Source: Puteibacter caeruleilacunae (lineage in GTDB: Bacteria > Bacteroidota > Bacteroidia > Bacteroidales > Prolixibacteraceae). From it: DNA of 64,000 bases. Shown here piece after piece: positions 53,402 to 62,380 of the stretch (its first letter is position 1; each line of letters begins with the position of its first letter). The notes beneath the pieces were generated by a model, which was not told the DNA's origin, did not search any database, and was given only the letters and a program-made list of their open reading frames with translations. The DNA is taken from positions 34,095-98,094 of the forward strand of contig SJCO01000022.1 in the NCBI GenBank assembly GCA_005217565.1, written 5' to 3'. The translations under genes and the position numbers were made by a program.

Positions 53402-55876
53402 ATGAAGAATTTAACCTGGAGTATCCTAATGTTGTATAGTCTGATTAGCATCAGCTGCAGTAAGACGAACGACATTGCATTTAAAGAAGAAGATAGAACT
53501 GTCGCCTTCAATTTGGATTGGGAATTCTATCAATTATCAAAAAGTGAAGCACAATCGAATGAGGATTATCCTCCTGAGAATGCACAGTGGCGAATGGTTG
53601 ACATACCGCACGATTGGAGTATTGAATCGCCTTTTGTGGCGCCTGAAGATGAAAAGAAGAAAAGTAAAAAACTAACCGTAGCACAACTGGGCGGTCACCT
53701 GGGGAAACGTTCTACGGGTTATCTAGAGGGAGGAAACGCATGGTATAGAAAGACGTTTAAGTTGTCGGATGACATGCGAAATAAGAACGTACGAATTGAT
53801 TTTGATGGTGTTTACATGTATTCTGATTGTTGGATAAACGGCGTGCATTTAGGTCACCATCATTATGGTTATACTGGTTTTTCGTATGATTTAACACCTC
53901 ATTTGAAACGGGAAGGCGAAAATGTGCTTCTGGTACGGGTAAAAAACAAATTGCAAAGTCGATGGTATGCAGGATCAGGAATTTACCGACCAGTTAAGCT
54001 AACGGTAACCAACGATCAACACATTGAAAAGTGGGGGACCTATATCACAACTCCTCAGATCACAAATGAGAAAGCACAGGTTAACGTCAGCACAACAATC
54101 GTAAACAAAGCTTCAGTCGCCGTAAATGTGGAATTGAAATCATTTGTTTTAGATGCCGAGGGACAAAAGGTGCTTTCTTTAGGCTCGACATCGCAAAGAA
54201 TAAATGCTGATACCAGTATATCTGTTGATCAAACAGAGTTGCTTCTTAAGCCCATATTATGGGACATCAACAATCCGTATTTATACCAGTTGGTCAGCGA
54301 GGTATGGGTAAAGGATCAGTTAATGGATGTGTATAAAATCAAGTTTGGTGTACGTAACATTGAATTCAATCCCCAACAAGGCTTTTTACTTAATGGTCGT
54401 AAAGTCCTGTTAAAAGGGGTCTGCATCCATCACGACAATGGTATTCTTGGAGCCAAATCATACGATTGGGCAGAAGAAAGAAAGATTCTAAAGCTAAAAG
54501 AAATGGGAGCCAATGCCATACGCTTTAGTCACAATCCTCCCAGCGAGGCCATGCTCGATCTGTGCGATAAACATGGAATGCTCACCATTGATGAAGCCTT
54601 TGATGAATGGCGTATTCCTAAAGCAGGAGGTTATGCCAGGTTTTTTGATGATAACTGGAAGAAGGATATTCGTTCGATGGTCTTTCGCGACCGCAACCAT
54701 CCTTCAATCATCATGTGGAGTATTGGCAATGAAATTCCGGAACAGGGAATGCAAATCTATGGAGGTGAAATGGCCCGGATGATTGGGGATTACGTCAGAG
54801 AACTAGAGCCGTCGAGGCCCATAACGCATGCTGCCCAGCCAGGTGGTGGTCGTTGGGGAAATCACTTCCCATATGCCGATTATTTTGATGCGGTGGATGT
54901 TGCGGGATACAATTATGAAAGATGGAGTAGGGATGGCAAAGGAAACTTTGTGAAGAATCATAAACAATACCCTCATCGCATCATGTATCAAAGTGAATCG
55001 GCAGGTGCATACCTGTTTGATAACTGGATGAAGATGGTGGACAATGATTTTTTATGTGGTGATTTCATTTGGACTGGTATCGACTACTTAGGTGAAGTAG
55101 GTTGTGGAAGGGAATTGGAAGATCAGAAACAATACCCGGCATATATTGCGTCATGTGGTAGTATGGAACATACCCTTTTCCCCAAGCCTCGTTTCTATTA
55201 CACCCAGGTTTTATGGAAAGAAGAGCCAATTGTACACATGGTCGTTCAAAAAGGCGCTCCGTATGAGATCAGCAGCTGGGGGTGGCAACCGGCGATCAGC
55301 AGTTGGAATTTAAAACGCAGAAAGGGGGCGATGTGCATGGTTGATGTGTATAGCAATTGCGATGAAGTGGAGTTGTTCTTAAATGGTAAATCGCTGGGAA
55401 GAAAACAAACGAGAAGAGCCAATGAATTTACCGCACAATACATGGTTCCATATCACCAGGGAGAACTAAAGGCGCTGGCCTATCGACAAGGAAAGTTAGT
55501 AAAAGAAGATGTGCTTAAAACAGCAGAAAAGCCCGCAAAGATAAAGCTGACTCTTGACAAGGACACCATTTACAATACCGGTACCGACATCTGTTATGCA
55601 GAGGTTGAAGTAGTAGATCAGCATGGAATCAGGAATCCAGCAGTGGAGTGTGAGGTGGAATTTGCCCTTGAAGGCCCAGGCAAAATAATAGCTGTCGGCA
55701 ATGGCAGTCATTATGCACCCCTGAATCACCCCTTTAACGGAACAAAAGGCAAGACCTATAACGGACGCCTGCTGGTGGTCATAAAATCAACAACGGCCGC
55801 TGGAAAGATAGAATTAAAAGCAACTTCCAAGGATTTACAATCGGCCAATGCCAATGTGATAAATAAAAAATACTGA
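53402..55876 (+). CDS. GH2 beta-galactosidase/beta-glucuronidase-type enzyme, lipoprotein
   Basis: 824 residues, lipoprotein signal (lipobox SISC, Cys19). Order: sugar-binding beta-sandwich (NAWYRKTFKL, GVYMYSDCWINGVHLGHHHYGYTGF), Ig-like domain, TIM barrel (LLKGVCIHHDNGILG, IRFSHNPPS), then C-terminal beta domains (DUF4982-like ...EVELFLNGKSLG and a final Ig/invasin-like fold). The acid/base is Glu444 in WSIGNE and the nucleophile Glu532 in YQSES. The substrate is a beta-galactoside, glucuronide or similar. It is probably controlled by the hybrid regulator upstream. Confidence 0.93.
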   Translation: MKNLTWSILMLYSLISISCSKTNDIAFKEEDRTVAFNLDWEFYQLSKSEAQSNEDYPPENAQWRMVDIPHDWSIESPFVAPEDEKKKSKKLTVAQLGGHLGKRSTGYLEGGNAWYRKTFKLSDDMRNKNVRIDFDGVYMYSDCWINGVHLGHHHYGYTGFSYDLTPHLKREGENVLLVRVKNKLQSRWYAGSGIYRPVKLTVTNDQHIEKWGTYITTPQITNEKAQVNVSTTIVNKASVAVNVELKSFVLDAEGQKVLSLGSTSQRINADTSISVDQTELLLKPILWDINNPYLYQLVSEVWVKDQLMDVYKIKFGVRNIEFNPQQGFLLNGRKVLLKGVCIHHDNGILGAKSYDWAEERKILKLKEMGANAIRFSHNPPSEAMLDLCDKHGMLTIDEAFDEWRIPKAGGYARFFDDNWKKDIRSMVFRDRNHPSIIMWSIGNEIPEQGMQIYGGEMARMIGDYVRELEPSRPITHAAQPGGGRWGNHFPYADYFDAVDVAGYNYERWSRDGKGNFVKNHKQYPHRIMYQSESAGAYLFDNWMKMVDNDFLCGDFIWTGIDYLGEVGCGRELEDQKQYPAYIASCGSMEHTLFPKPRFYYTQVLWKEEPIVHMVVQKGAPYEISSWGWQPAISSWNLKRRKGAMCMVDVYSNCDEVELFLNGKSLGRKQTRRANEFTAQYMVPYHQGELKALAYRQGKLVKEDVLKTAEKPAKIKLTLDKDTIYNTGTDICYAEVEVVDQHGIRNPAVECEVEFALEGPGKIIAVGNGSHYAPLNHPFNGTKGKTYNGRLLVVIKSTTAAGKIELKATSKDLQSANANVINKKY

Positions 55877-56803
55877 TAATTCTGACATTAGAATAAAATG
55901 TGATTTGTGTAATCAAGCTAAAAGCTGCTTCTGGAAACGGAAGTGGCTTTTTTTGGGGGGGAATTCGTTTTTTGCTGAACCTGCATTTCGCGTACGACAG
56001 GTATCTAGTAGTTGCTACTTTTTTCGTTTAACTCTCGAATTGTTTCATGCATACTCTTGATCTTGTTATGCTCATCAGTAATTTCAATTGTAGGACAAAT
56101 CCTCCCGCATCACAGAAAGAGTGGCTTTATGGTTGTTCTGGAGGTATTGCAATATCGGAAAAAGGAAAGATGCTTGTCTGGGGGATTGGTAGGGGGGTAG
56201 GTGAAGACTGACGATTAGATTTCTTGTCGGTAAGGGGCGAGGATTGAGAGCTCTGCTTATTACGCTTTTAAAGCCAAGTAAGCAGTATAACAATGATACA
56301 TTATACTGAAATGTAAGAAGAGGTGTAGGTAAGATCAGTTATCCTAGTAACATGAAGTGGATTTAATTTTGCCGTGTCTTTCTATTAATTTTTAAGAATA
56401 TTCTAAAATTCTGATCATTTTCGTTGGCATTCTTTCTTATTATTATTTAAATTAGCGAGACCTAAATTTAACCTATAAAACTAATTGACGTGAAAAACGA
56501 ACCTCAAAGATCCCCGATAAGACGAGAAGATAACTCTTATTGTTTGTTCAATTGCGTGCTACATTATGGTATATGTGGCTGGGGGAGCATAATAGGTCAT
56601 GCTTTTGATTATTTAAATACCTCATGAATGCAAATCCCCTTTAATGGTTTCAATATGTGTGCTCTATGCTTATGACGAAAGTGAAATAGTAGAACTGCAA
56701 TATTGAAAACTTTCTTTAATATCCAACAAAATTATTTGTGAAACTGTAAATTTTTCTCGAACGACAAATTAACTAATAGCAGATAACCTAGTACCTTGAA
56801 GAT
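55877..56803. other. Intergenic boundary between PUL and defence island
   Basis: About 0.93 kb without a credible gene. After the terminator at 55920 the sequence contains G-rich stretches (56163-56205) and short open frames that look like debris. A 45-codon Cys-containing frame with a GTG start near 56490 cannot be supported. This looks like an insertion boundary. Confidence 0.5.
55920..55954 (+). terminator. Terminator after the GH2 gene
   Basis: AAAGCTGCTTC (55921-55931) pairs with GAAGTGGCTTT (55940-55950), with two G-T pairs, followed by a T run. Confidence 0.75.
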
Positions 56804-57805
56804 ATGATTAAACCAAAAGAAGAGATATTTAAATACTATTTTTATTTCGTTCAAGAACGGATGAATATTTTCTGGAATAAGTATGATCGTGTGCGGCCAT
56901 GGACGACTGATGAGATATTGAAAGTTCATAAATTCACGAATGTGTATCGAGCTATGGACAGAGTAAGTCAATATCTTATTCGTAATGTTATTTACAGTGA
57001 AAATTCTTTTTCTGACGAAGATGTCTTATTGAGAATTCTTGTGTTTAAAATATTTAATAAACCAGACACATGGGAGTATTTGGAGGATAGGGTTGGTACA
57101 ATTACAGTTAATAATTTTGAGTTAGATCGGATTAATAGGGCACTATTAGAATTAAAACAAGTTCAACCAATATTCAATAATGCTTATATGATGACAGGTA
57201 CTCATTCTCTTTATAACCATCTTAATTACAAGCATGAAAAGTGGTTGGATATGGTAAAAAAGGAGATAGTTGGTAATTCGACTTTAAGAAGGATTATTGA
57301 TTCAAACTCTCTATCCGAAGTGTTTGAACTTCTTAGAGATTGCTCGTTTATTGGTGATTTTCTAGCATATCAGTATGCTATTGACATGAATTACTCTGAT
57401 GTAATTGATTTTGATGAGAATTCATTTGTTAAGGCAGGAATTGGAGCTATTCGAGGTATTAAGAAGTGTTTTGAACCGCTAGACAAAAAATATAGCTATG
57501 AAGACGCAATAAAATACACACATGATCATTTTGATTATTTCTTAGAAAAATTCGATTGCGAGGGATTCAAACCTCTTTTTGACAGAGGGCCTATGTTAAT
57601 CGATTTGCAAAATTGTTTTTGTGAGACAGATAAATATTTAAGAGTGAAGGTGCCAGAATTGCAAGTTGATAATAAAAGAATAAAACAAAAGTATAAGGAG
57701 ACGAATAAATCCATTGAACTTTTCTTCCCTCCTAAATGGAATATAAATAGCAAAATAACACGACCATGTATACAGCCGAGTATGAAGGAATCAACTCTTT
57801 TTTAG
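56804..57805 (+). CDS. HMUDK_hel-family helical protein (5-hmdU DNA kinase helical domain / thymine-modification type)
   Basis: A 333-residue, almost entirely helical protein. The segment RPWTTDEILKVHKFTNVYRA then MDRVSQYLI, followed by DEDVLLRILVFKIFNKPDTW and EYLEDRVGTITVNNF, matches the family first predicted as alpha-glutamyl/putrescinyl thymine pyrophosphorylase and later linked to 5-hydroxymethyluracil DNA kinases. No P-loop kinase motif is present, so only the helical base- or nucleotide-handling domain exists here. It overlaps the thymidylate-synthase-fold gene by 40 bp, a strong sign of joint work on a thymine/uracil nucleotide. It is the first gene of a five-gene operon that also encodes Nmad1, TIR and Nmad2 proteins. 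Family call good, activity inferred. Confidence 0.75.
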   Translation: MIKPKEEIFKYYFYFVQERMNIFWNKYDRVRPWTTDEILKVHKFTNVYRAMDRVSQYLIRNVIYSENSFSDEDVLLRILVFKIFNKPDTWEYLEDRVGTITVNNFELDRINRALLELKQVQPIFNNAYMMTGTHSLYNHLNYKHEKWLDMVKKEIVGNSTLRRIIDSNSLSEVFELLRDCSFIGDFLAYQYAIDMNYSDVIDFDENSFVKAGIGAIRGIKKCFEPLDKKYSYEDAIKYTHDHFDYFLEKFDCEGFKPLFDRGPMLIDLQNCFCETDKYLRVKVPELQVDNKRIKQKYKETNKSIELFFPPKWNINSKITRPCIQPSMKESTLF

Positions 57806-58785
57806 TTGGTGCTTCAACTCTTTTGTTGAAGGAAGGAGTTAAGCGCAACACTAGGGGATTTAATTGCAGGGAGTTACCAGCTCCATTTATGTTTAGGATT
57901 AAAAATCCAACAGCTCGTTTGGTAACGATACCAGAAAGACGCTGGAATCCAATTTTACCATATGCAGAATCCTTATGGCTAGCTATTGGTCGGAATGATC
58001 TTGAATTCATAGGACACTATCTAAAGAAAATGAAAGATTTCTCTGACGATGGATTCTTTTTGCGCGGTGGTTACGGACCAAGATTGAGAAATTATAATGG
58101 GATAAACAATGATTATAAAATTCAGAATCCATTTGACATTGATTTTTCTGGATTGAATAAATCTGAAGTCGACCAGTTTAAATATATTGACTTAAATTTT
58201 CAAAAGGATATCAATACCAGACAAGCAATTATTAATATAGGTGATCCACCAAAGGATTGCTTCGATGCTGATGGCTGTTTGAAAAAAACAAAGGATTTTC
58301 CATGTACCCGTTTATTGCATTTTCAAAAACAACCTAAGACACATAAATTAAACCTGACCGTATATATGCGTTCAAATGATTTAATGTGGGGTGCGAGTGC
58401 TGTTAATATCTTTAATTTCACGTTTATACAGGAATATTTTGCCAAGATATTGAATCTTGATATTGGAGATTATTATCATGTTGTTAATAATTTTCATTAC
58501 TATGACTATCATGAAAAAGAATTACAAGCTATCTCTAAGGTTAAAGACATTAATGATAATGGATTTTACTATGAGAAATCCTTTAATAACCTTGTAGAGT
58601 TTGATAAGCTAACTGATAAGTTGAGGATAGAAGAAGAGAAATTAAGACGAGGTGAAGGAAATGGGCTAGTCGATTTTAAAGATGACTTTTTTAATGATTG
58701 GTATAGAGTGTTTTATGCGTTTAATAAGAAGACTAATATTGAGTTTATAAATCTGGAATTACAAATTTTATTTAATAAATACTAA
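57766..58785 (+). CDS. Thymidylate-synthase-fold protein, predicted dUMP C5-modifying enzyme
   Basis: 339 residues, diverged from housekeeping ThyA but with its landmarks: RRWNPILPYAESLWLAIG, FIGHYLKKMKDFSDDG, YGPRLRN, catalytic Cys180 in DFPCTRLLHF (equivalent of PPCH), RSNDLMWGASAVNIFNF (equivalent of QRS.D..LG.PFNI), and NNFHYYDYH near the end. The residue that separates dUMP from dCMP enzymes is Asn (Asn214), so a uracil nucleotide is the predicted substrate. The product may be dTMP or, as in phage relatives, 5-hydroxymethyl-dUMP. The length and the operon with HMUDK_hel and Nmad genes argue for specialised base modification and not for normal dTMP supply. Confidence 0.85.
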   Translation: MYTAEYEGINSFLVGASTLLLKEGVKRNTRGFNCRELPAPFMFRIKNPTARLVTIPERRWNPILPYAESLWLAIGRNDLEFIGHYLKKMKDFSDDGFFLRGGYGPRLRNYNGINNDYKIQNPFDIDFSGLNKSEVDQFKYIDLNFQKDINTRQAIINIGDPPKDCFDADGCLKKTKDFPCTRLLHFQKQPKTHKLNLTVYMRSNDLMWGASAVNIFNFTFIQEYFAKILNLDIGDYYHVVNNFHYYDYHEKELQAISKVKDINDNGFYYEKSFNNLVEFDKLTDKLRIEEEKLRRGEGNGLVDFKDDFFNDWYRVFYAFNKKTNIEFINLELQILFNKY

Positions 58786-58790
58786 CTGAC

Positions 58791-59075
58791 ATGGATGAAA
58801 AAAGTATTAAAAAGTACACTGAAAATGTGACTAATATTTTGGTAAAGAAAAATGAAGATTATGGTGGCGCTAGCTTCGATCTTGGTCTGAACGGCAATAT
58901 GGTTCATCTTTGGGATAAGGTTAGCCGGTTTAGGAGCCTAGTCTCAAAGGGAGGAAAGGATGCAAACTTTGAAAGTCTTGAGGATACTCTGAAAGATATT
59001 ATTGGATATGCAATTATTGGTTTACACATTCTGGATGATGAGACAATAAAAGATAAAATAAATGGAAAAAACTAA
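58791..59075 (+). CDS. Nmad1 (DUF1599-type nucleotide modification associated domain 1) protein
   Basis: 94 residues. The pattern KKNEDYGGASFDLG ... HLWDKVSRFRSLVSKG ... ESLEDTLKDIIGYAIIGLHIL matches the DUF1599/Nmad1 family, which shares the EDYGG, E and D(I/L)..YA positions with MazG-like nucleotide pyrophosphohydrolases. It could hydrolyse or select a (modified) nucleoside triphosphate. It starts 5 bp after the thymidylate-synthase-fold gene and overlaps the TIR gene by 14 bp, so it is co-translated with both. Confidence 0.8.
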   Translation: MDEKSIKKYTENVTNILVKKNEDYGGASFDLGLNGNMVHLWDKVSRFRSLVSKGGKDANFESLEDTLKDIIGYAIIGLHILDDETIKDKINGKN

Positions 59076-59532
59076 CAATGTATTTATCAGTCATTATGGT
59101 AAAGATGACGAACATGTACAAAGATTGAAAGGATTATTGAAGAAAAACGGACGTGTATTAAGGAATAGTTCTATTGATAGTACGAAACCTAATAATGCTA
59201 AAAATGAGAATTATATCAAGGGTCTCTTGAGTGATGGAATAACATGGGCAGGCACGACAGTTGTATTAATAGGGCCTGAAACCCACACTCGCTGGTGGGT
59301 TGACTGGGAAATTGAGAGATCCTTTAAAGAAGGAAATCGTATTGTAGGAGTTTATATTAATGGAGGTAGTGATTCTGATGTGCCTGAGAATTTTCAGAAA
59401 TATGGGGATGCACTAGTTGGTTGGGATACAGGAAGAATAGAAGGTGCAATTGATGGTTCAATTAACAACTGGGAAAATTCCTCAGGAGAAGACCGAGATC
59501 CGCATTGGCCTTCTGATAAACATATTTGCTAA
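59062..59532 (+). CDS. TIR-like protein (ThsB/MTH538 type)
   Basis: 156 residues. It starts with the TIR beta-A box VFISHYGKDDEHVQRLKGLL and has NYIKGLLSDGITWAGTTVVLIG, then WWVDWEIERSF with Glu83 at the place of the TIR catalytic or structural Glu. The family is the ThsB-like (PF08937) branch, whose best-known member is the Thoeris sensor that makes a cyclic ADP-ribose signal from NAD+. There is no ThsA gene here. In this operon it lies between Nmad1 and Nmad2, so it may be sensor or effector of a base-modification-linked system. No membrane or extra domain is present. Confidence 0.85.
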   Translation: MEKTNNVFISHYGKDDEHVQRLKGLLKKNGRVLRNSSIDSTKPNNAKNENYIKGLLSDGITWAGTTVVLIGPETHTRWWVDWEIERSFKEGNRIVGVYINGGSDSDVPENFQKYGDALVGWDTGRIEGAIDGSINNWENSSGEDRDPHWPSDKHIC

Positions 59533-59538
59533 TAAGAT

Positions 59539-60150
59539 ATGAAACATTATTCTTATGTAGTTGCAAGGGATTTTGGATTTGCACCTAATCCATTTGGACG
59601 TTATTGCACATTAGCGACATGTAAGCCAAGAATTAGGAAGAATGCAGATATCGGGAGCTGGATTTTTGGAATCACTCCTAGAGATAAAGGTGCCGGTAAT
59701 AAATTGGTGTTTGCAATGAAGGTAACTCAAAAAATGACTTTTAATGAATATTGGGAATCTCCAGATTTTCAGTATAAAAAGCCAGTTTTAAATGGTAGCT
59801 TAAAACAAATGTATGGTGATAATATTTACCATAAAGATGATAACGGTAATTGGTTTCAGGCAGATTCTCATCATAGCAAAGAAGGTGGGGAAATTAATAA
59901 AGAGAATTTAAATAGAGACACAAAGGGGGAGTTTGTATTAATTTCTGATTGCTTCTATTATTTTGGGGCATCATGTATTAATATTCCAACTGAATTGAAA
60001 AAAGAAATTATTGTAGGAATTGGCCAAAAGCAAATTGATGGTGAATTTGTGTTGCAAATAGTCGAATGGCTTGAAGCATATTATCAAAAAGGACTAACAG
60101 AGGTGCCAAAGTTATTTACTGGATTTAAGCGGTATGATGGTGTTTCTTAA
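59539..60150 (+). CDS. Nmad2 (nucleotide modification associated domain 2) protein
   Basis: 203 residues with the family's hallmarks in order: YSYVVARDFGFAPNPFGRYC, LATCKPRIRKNADIGSW, KLVFAMKVTQKMTFNEYW, GDNIYHKDDNGNWFQADSHH and VLISDCFYYFGASCINIP. The fold is predicted to bind nucleotides or modified bases (ASCH/EVE-like sensing has been proposed for Nmad domains). The gene lies 6 bp after the TIR gene and ends the operon. It is a natural candidate for the subunit that recognises the modified nucleotide made by the first two proteins. Confidence 0.85.
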   Translation: MKHYSYVVARDFGFAPNPFGRYCTLATCKPRIRKNADIGSWIFGITPRDKGAGNKLVFAMKVTQKMTFNEYWESPDFQYKKPVLNGSLKQMYGDNIYHKDDNGNWFQADSHHSKEGGEINKENLNRDTKGEFVLISDCFYYFGASCINIPTELKKEIIVGIGQKQIDGEFVLQIVEWLEAYYQKGLTEVPKLFTGFKRYDGVS

Positions 60151-60459
60151 ACAAGCTAGATGGGAAATTATAATATGGAAATTTCTTTTGTCTCTGTATC
60201 TCCGTTATAGCTGGAAGCGTGCTTTCCTCCATGATTTCATAAATATAGAGTTAAGCAGAAGATTTTTGGAAAGAGTATTGTAATAAAAAAGATCAGTATT
60301 ACAACGAGTATAAAAAGGTGTTTATCCAATAGACTTTTGGATTTTTTTGGAAGGGGTAGCAAGATCTTTCAAATAGCGTTGAGAAAGCAATAATTATATG
60401 GCATGTAAAATAGGTGGTGAGAGTATGACCAAATGACTGCGAAAAATACGATATAACAG
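60151..60459. other. Intergenic region between the two defence operons
   Basis: No gene. A weak terminator at 60324 and an AT-rich leader separate the Nmad operon from the TIR set. Confidence 0.6.
60324..60348 (+). terminator. Weak terminator after the Nmad operon
   Basis: ATCCAA (60324-60329) pairs with TTGGAT (60337-60342), followed by a T run. The stem is only 6 bp. Confidence 0.45.
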
Positions 60460-61011
60460 ATGGTAGCATATAATAGAAGATTTATTGAGGAGTCTAGTAT
60501 CTTATCTAGAAAAAGATTGGATATTCCTTGTGTATTTTTAAGTCATCAAAAAAAAGATGCTGAGTATACAAGAAAAATTGCAGATTTTTTAATTGAAAAT
60601 GAAATTGATATCTACTTTGATGAATATGATATAGATCTTAAGAATACTAATCAGAATAATAATCCCGATAAGATGACAAAAGCAATTCTAAAAGGAATTA
60701 ACTCCAGTTCACATATGTTAGTAATTGTGTCCCCAAACACATTATATTCTAATTGGGTTCCATTTGAAATTGGATTTGGTTTTGATAAAACGGATTTAGG
60801 TATATTGACTTTAAAGGGTATTGCGAAGGGGAAACTACCAGCATACCTAAAAACAGCAAAGCGAATTAGAGATAGGTATGATATTAATTCGTTTGTTAGG
60901 TATCTAACACGAAATAATGATAATGAATTATGTAAGTCTTTCGACTACTATGACCATTCATCATTCAATCATCCTCTTTATAATGTCATGGATAGTATAA
61001 TTGTGGATTAA
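60460..61011 (+). CDS. TIR-domain protein
   Basis: 183 residues. TIR boxes: PCVFLSHQKKDAEYTRKIAD (beta-A, BB-like start), IYFDEYDID, KAILKGINSSSHMLVIVSPN and SNWVPFEIGFGF with Glu103 at the catalytic position of NAD-cleaving TIRs. The C-terminal part (RDRYDINSFVRYLTR) has no clear fold. A stand-alone TIR of this size is common in bacterial defence islands. It is the first gene of the second unit; the next gene starts 44 bp downstream. Confidence 0.85.
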   Translation: MVAYNRRFIEESSILSRKRLDIPCVFLSHQKKDAEYTRKIADFLIENEIDIYFDEYDIDLKNTNQNNNPDKMTKAILKGINSSSHMLVIVSPNTLYSNWVPFEIGFGFDKTDLGILTLKGIAKGKLPAYLKTAKRIRDRYDINSFVRYLTRNNDNELCKSFDYYDHSSFNHPLYNVMDSIIVD

Positions 61012-61055
61012 GTATGAAAAAATGGTCTGTTTTTGGATAAGCAAATAGGGATTAT

Positions 61056-61280
61056 ATGTATACTCCTCATCCGGATTATGGAACAGGTAAGTATACTTAT
61101 TCTAACCAACCGCAGCGATTAACTGATAACTTAAAAGGTAAATATGCAATAATAAGAGATTATACAACGGATAGGAAAAAATTGCATGAATATATCGAAC
61201 TTACTTTTGAGAAGCGAACTAAAAATGCTGATGGCAGAGATAACTCAAGAATTCAAATGAAGAAAAACAATTGCTCATGA
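61056..61280 (+). CDS. Small hydrophilic protein of unknown function
   Basis: 74 residues, not recognised. SNQPQRLTDNLKGKYAIIRD and YTTDRKKLHEYIELTFEKR form a compact basic alpha/beta segment. Its stop codon overlaps the start of the next gene in an ATGA arrangement (61277-61280), so the two are translationally coupled. It could be a truncated partner of the TIR protein upstream or a small accessory subunit of the membrane protein downstream. Confidence 0.55.
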   Translation: MYTPHPDYGTGKYTYSNQPQRLTDNLKGKYAIIRDYTTDRKKLHEYIELTFEKRTKNADGRDNSRIQMKKNNCS

Positions 61281-61939
61281 TTGATACAATCCAAACAATT
61301 CCAACAACTGAAGTATTTCGAATAGCTTTAAATACTAAAAAACCTGCAATACTAATTGAGACAGATTGGTATATTCTTGGAGGAACTGCTGTGCTTTTTA
61401 TTGTCTGTCTAATTTTAAAGAAAAAATTTGGTCTCTTTTTTAAATGGTATGAAATGGAATTTGAAATTTCTGGAAGTCCAAAGGCGACATTTAAGGTAAA
61501 GCGTAATACCGAGAATCTTTATATTGCTAATCGGATATATATCGAACTTACCACAAGGAAAGCAGCTATGCTAATCGATGAGAATAATGATGTAATTGAA
61601 GAAATTTATAATTCATGGTATAGTTTGTTTGGAATTATTAGAGATGAAATAAAGCAGTTACCAGGAGAGTATTTGAAGGATCACGATCCTTCAAAAGCTT
61701 TGTTAGGATTAACGTCAAAGATACTAAACGAAGGATTAAGACCTCATCTTACAAAATATCAAGCGAAATATAGAAAGTGGCTTGAGCAAGAAAAAGAAAA
61801 AGATGAAAATAAAAATAAATCACCTCAAGAAGTTCAGCGAACATATCCAGAATACCAAGCTCTTGTTTCTTCGATGAAAGATGTGAATCGCGTGTTAATT
61901 AAGTATTCGGAAGATCTAAATAAACTTATAAAAGGGTAG
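61277..61939 (+). CDS. Single-pass membrane protein of unknown function
   Basis: 220 residues from the ATG at 61277, chosen because it overlaps the previous stop (ATGA). One membrane helix (~residues 32-52, ILGGTAVLFIVCLIL) is followed by a cytoplasmic part with beta-like (EMEFEISGSPKATFKV) and helical segments and a charged stretch (KWLEQEKEKDENKNK). No family recognised. The next membrane protein starts 3 bp after it. A membrane component of a TIR-linked conflict system is likely from context only. Confidence 0.6.
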   Translation: MIDTIQTIPTTEVFRIALNTKKPAILIETDWYILGGTAVLFIVCLILKKKFGLFFKWYEMEFEISGSPKATFKVKRNTENLYIANRIYIELTTRKAAMLIDENNDVIEEIYNSWYSLFGIIRDEIKQLPGEYLKDHDPSKALLGLTSKILNEGLRPHLTKYQAKYRKWLEQEKEKDENKNKSPQEVQRTYPEYQALVSSMKDVNRVLIKYSEDLNKLIKG

Positions 61940-61942
61940 GGG

Positions 61943-62380
61943 ATGGATATTGATACTACGTTAAAGCTTAAAGAAATAGATCAACTAGATGCTGCAATTT
62001 TGCAGTTTTCTAAAAATACAATGCAATCGAAGAAATTGTGTGCCTCTCTTCTTGTTGCGATTATAGGAATCATCTTAAAAATCACAGATAATAAGTTAGA
62101 TAACGCCATTTACGTTAGCGGAACAATAACTGTACTTATATTCTGGATTATTGATGCAAAGGCATATTATTTTCAGAGAAAATTAAGAATACGAATGACA
62201 GAGATTGTTAAAAGTCTACAAACAAATGGGATTTCTATTAATGGATATGGTATGCCAATAAGTCGAAATAAACCATTAAGTTGGTATAAGGCTTTCTTTA
62301 ACTCATCTCAATATTTCTATTTGTTTGCTATTGTCGCAATTGTAGCTGTTTTTGTTGTTGATATATTGGGAGGAATATAA
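61943..62380 (+). CDS. Three-helix membrane protein of unknown function
   Basis: 145 residues with hydrophobic helices at ~31-48 (LCASLLVAIIGIILKI), ~56-74 (AIYVSGTITVLIFWII) and ~122-142 (YFYLFAIVAIVAVFVVDIL), separated by a basic cytoplasmic loop. The layout recalls SLATT-type pore-forming effectors of conflict systems, but this is resemblance only. It is directly followed by a TIR gene starting at the next base after its stop, so both are made together. Confidence 0.6.
   Translation: MDIDTTLKLKEIDQLDAAILQFSKNTMQSKKLCASLLVAIIGIILKITDNKLDNAIYVSGTITVLIFWIIDAKAYYFQRKLRIRMTEIVKSLQTNGISINGYGMPISRNKPLSWYKAFFNSSQYFYLFAIVAIVAVFVVDILGGI

Noticed and set aside
56012..56293. Two short frames on opposite strands after the GH2 gene
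   Set aside because: Overlap each other, G-rich low complexity, no recognised family.
59062..59532. Complete Thoeris system
   Set aside because: A ThsB-like TIR is present but no ThsA (SIR2-SLOG or similar) gene is encoded in the window.
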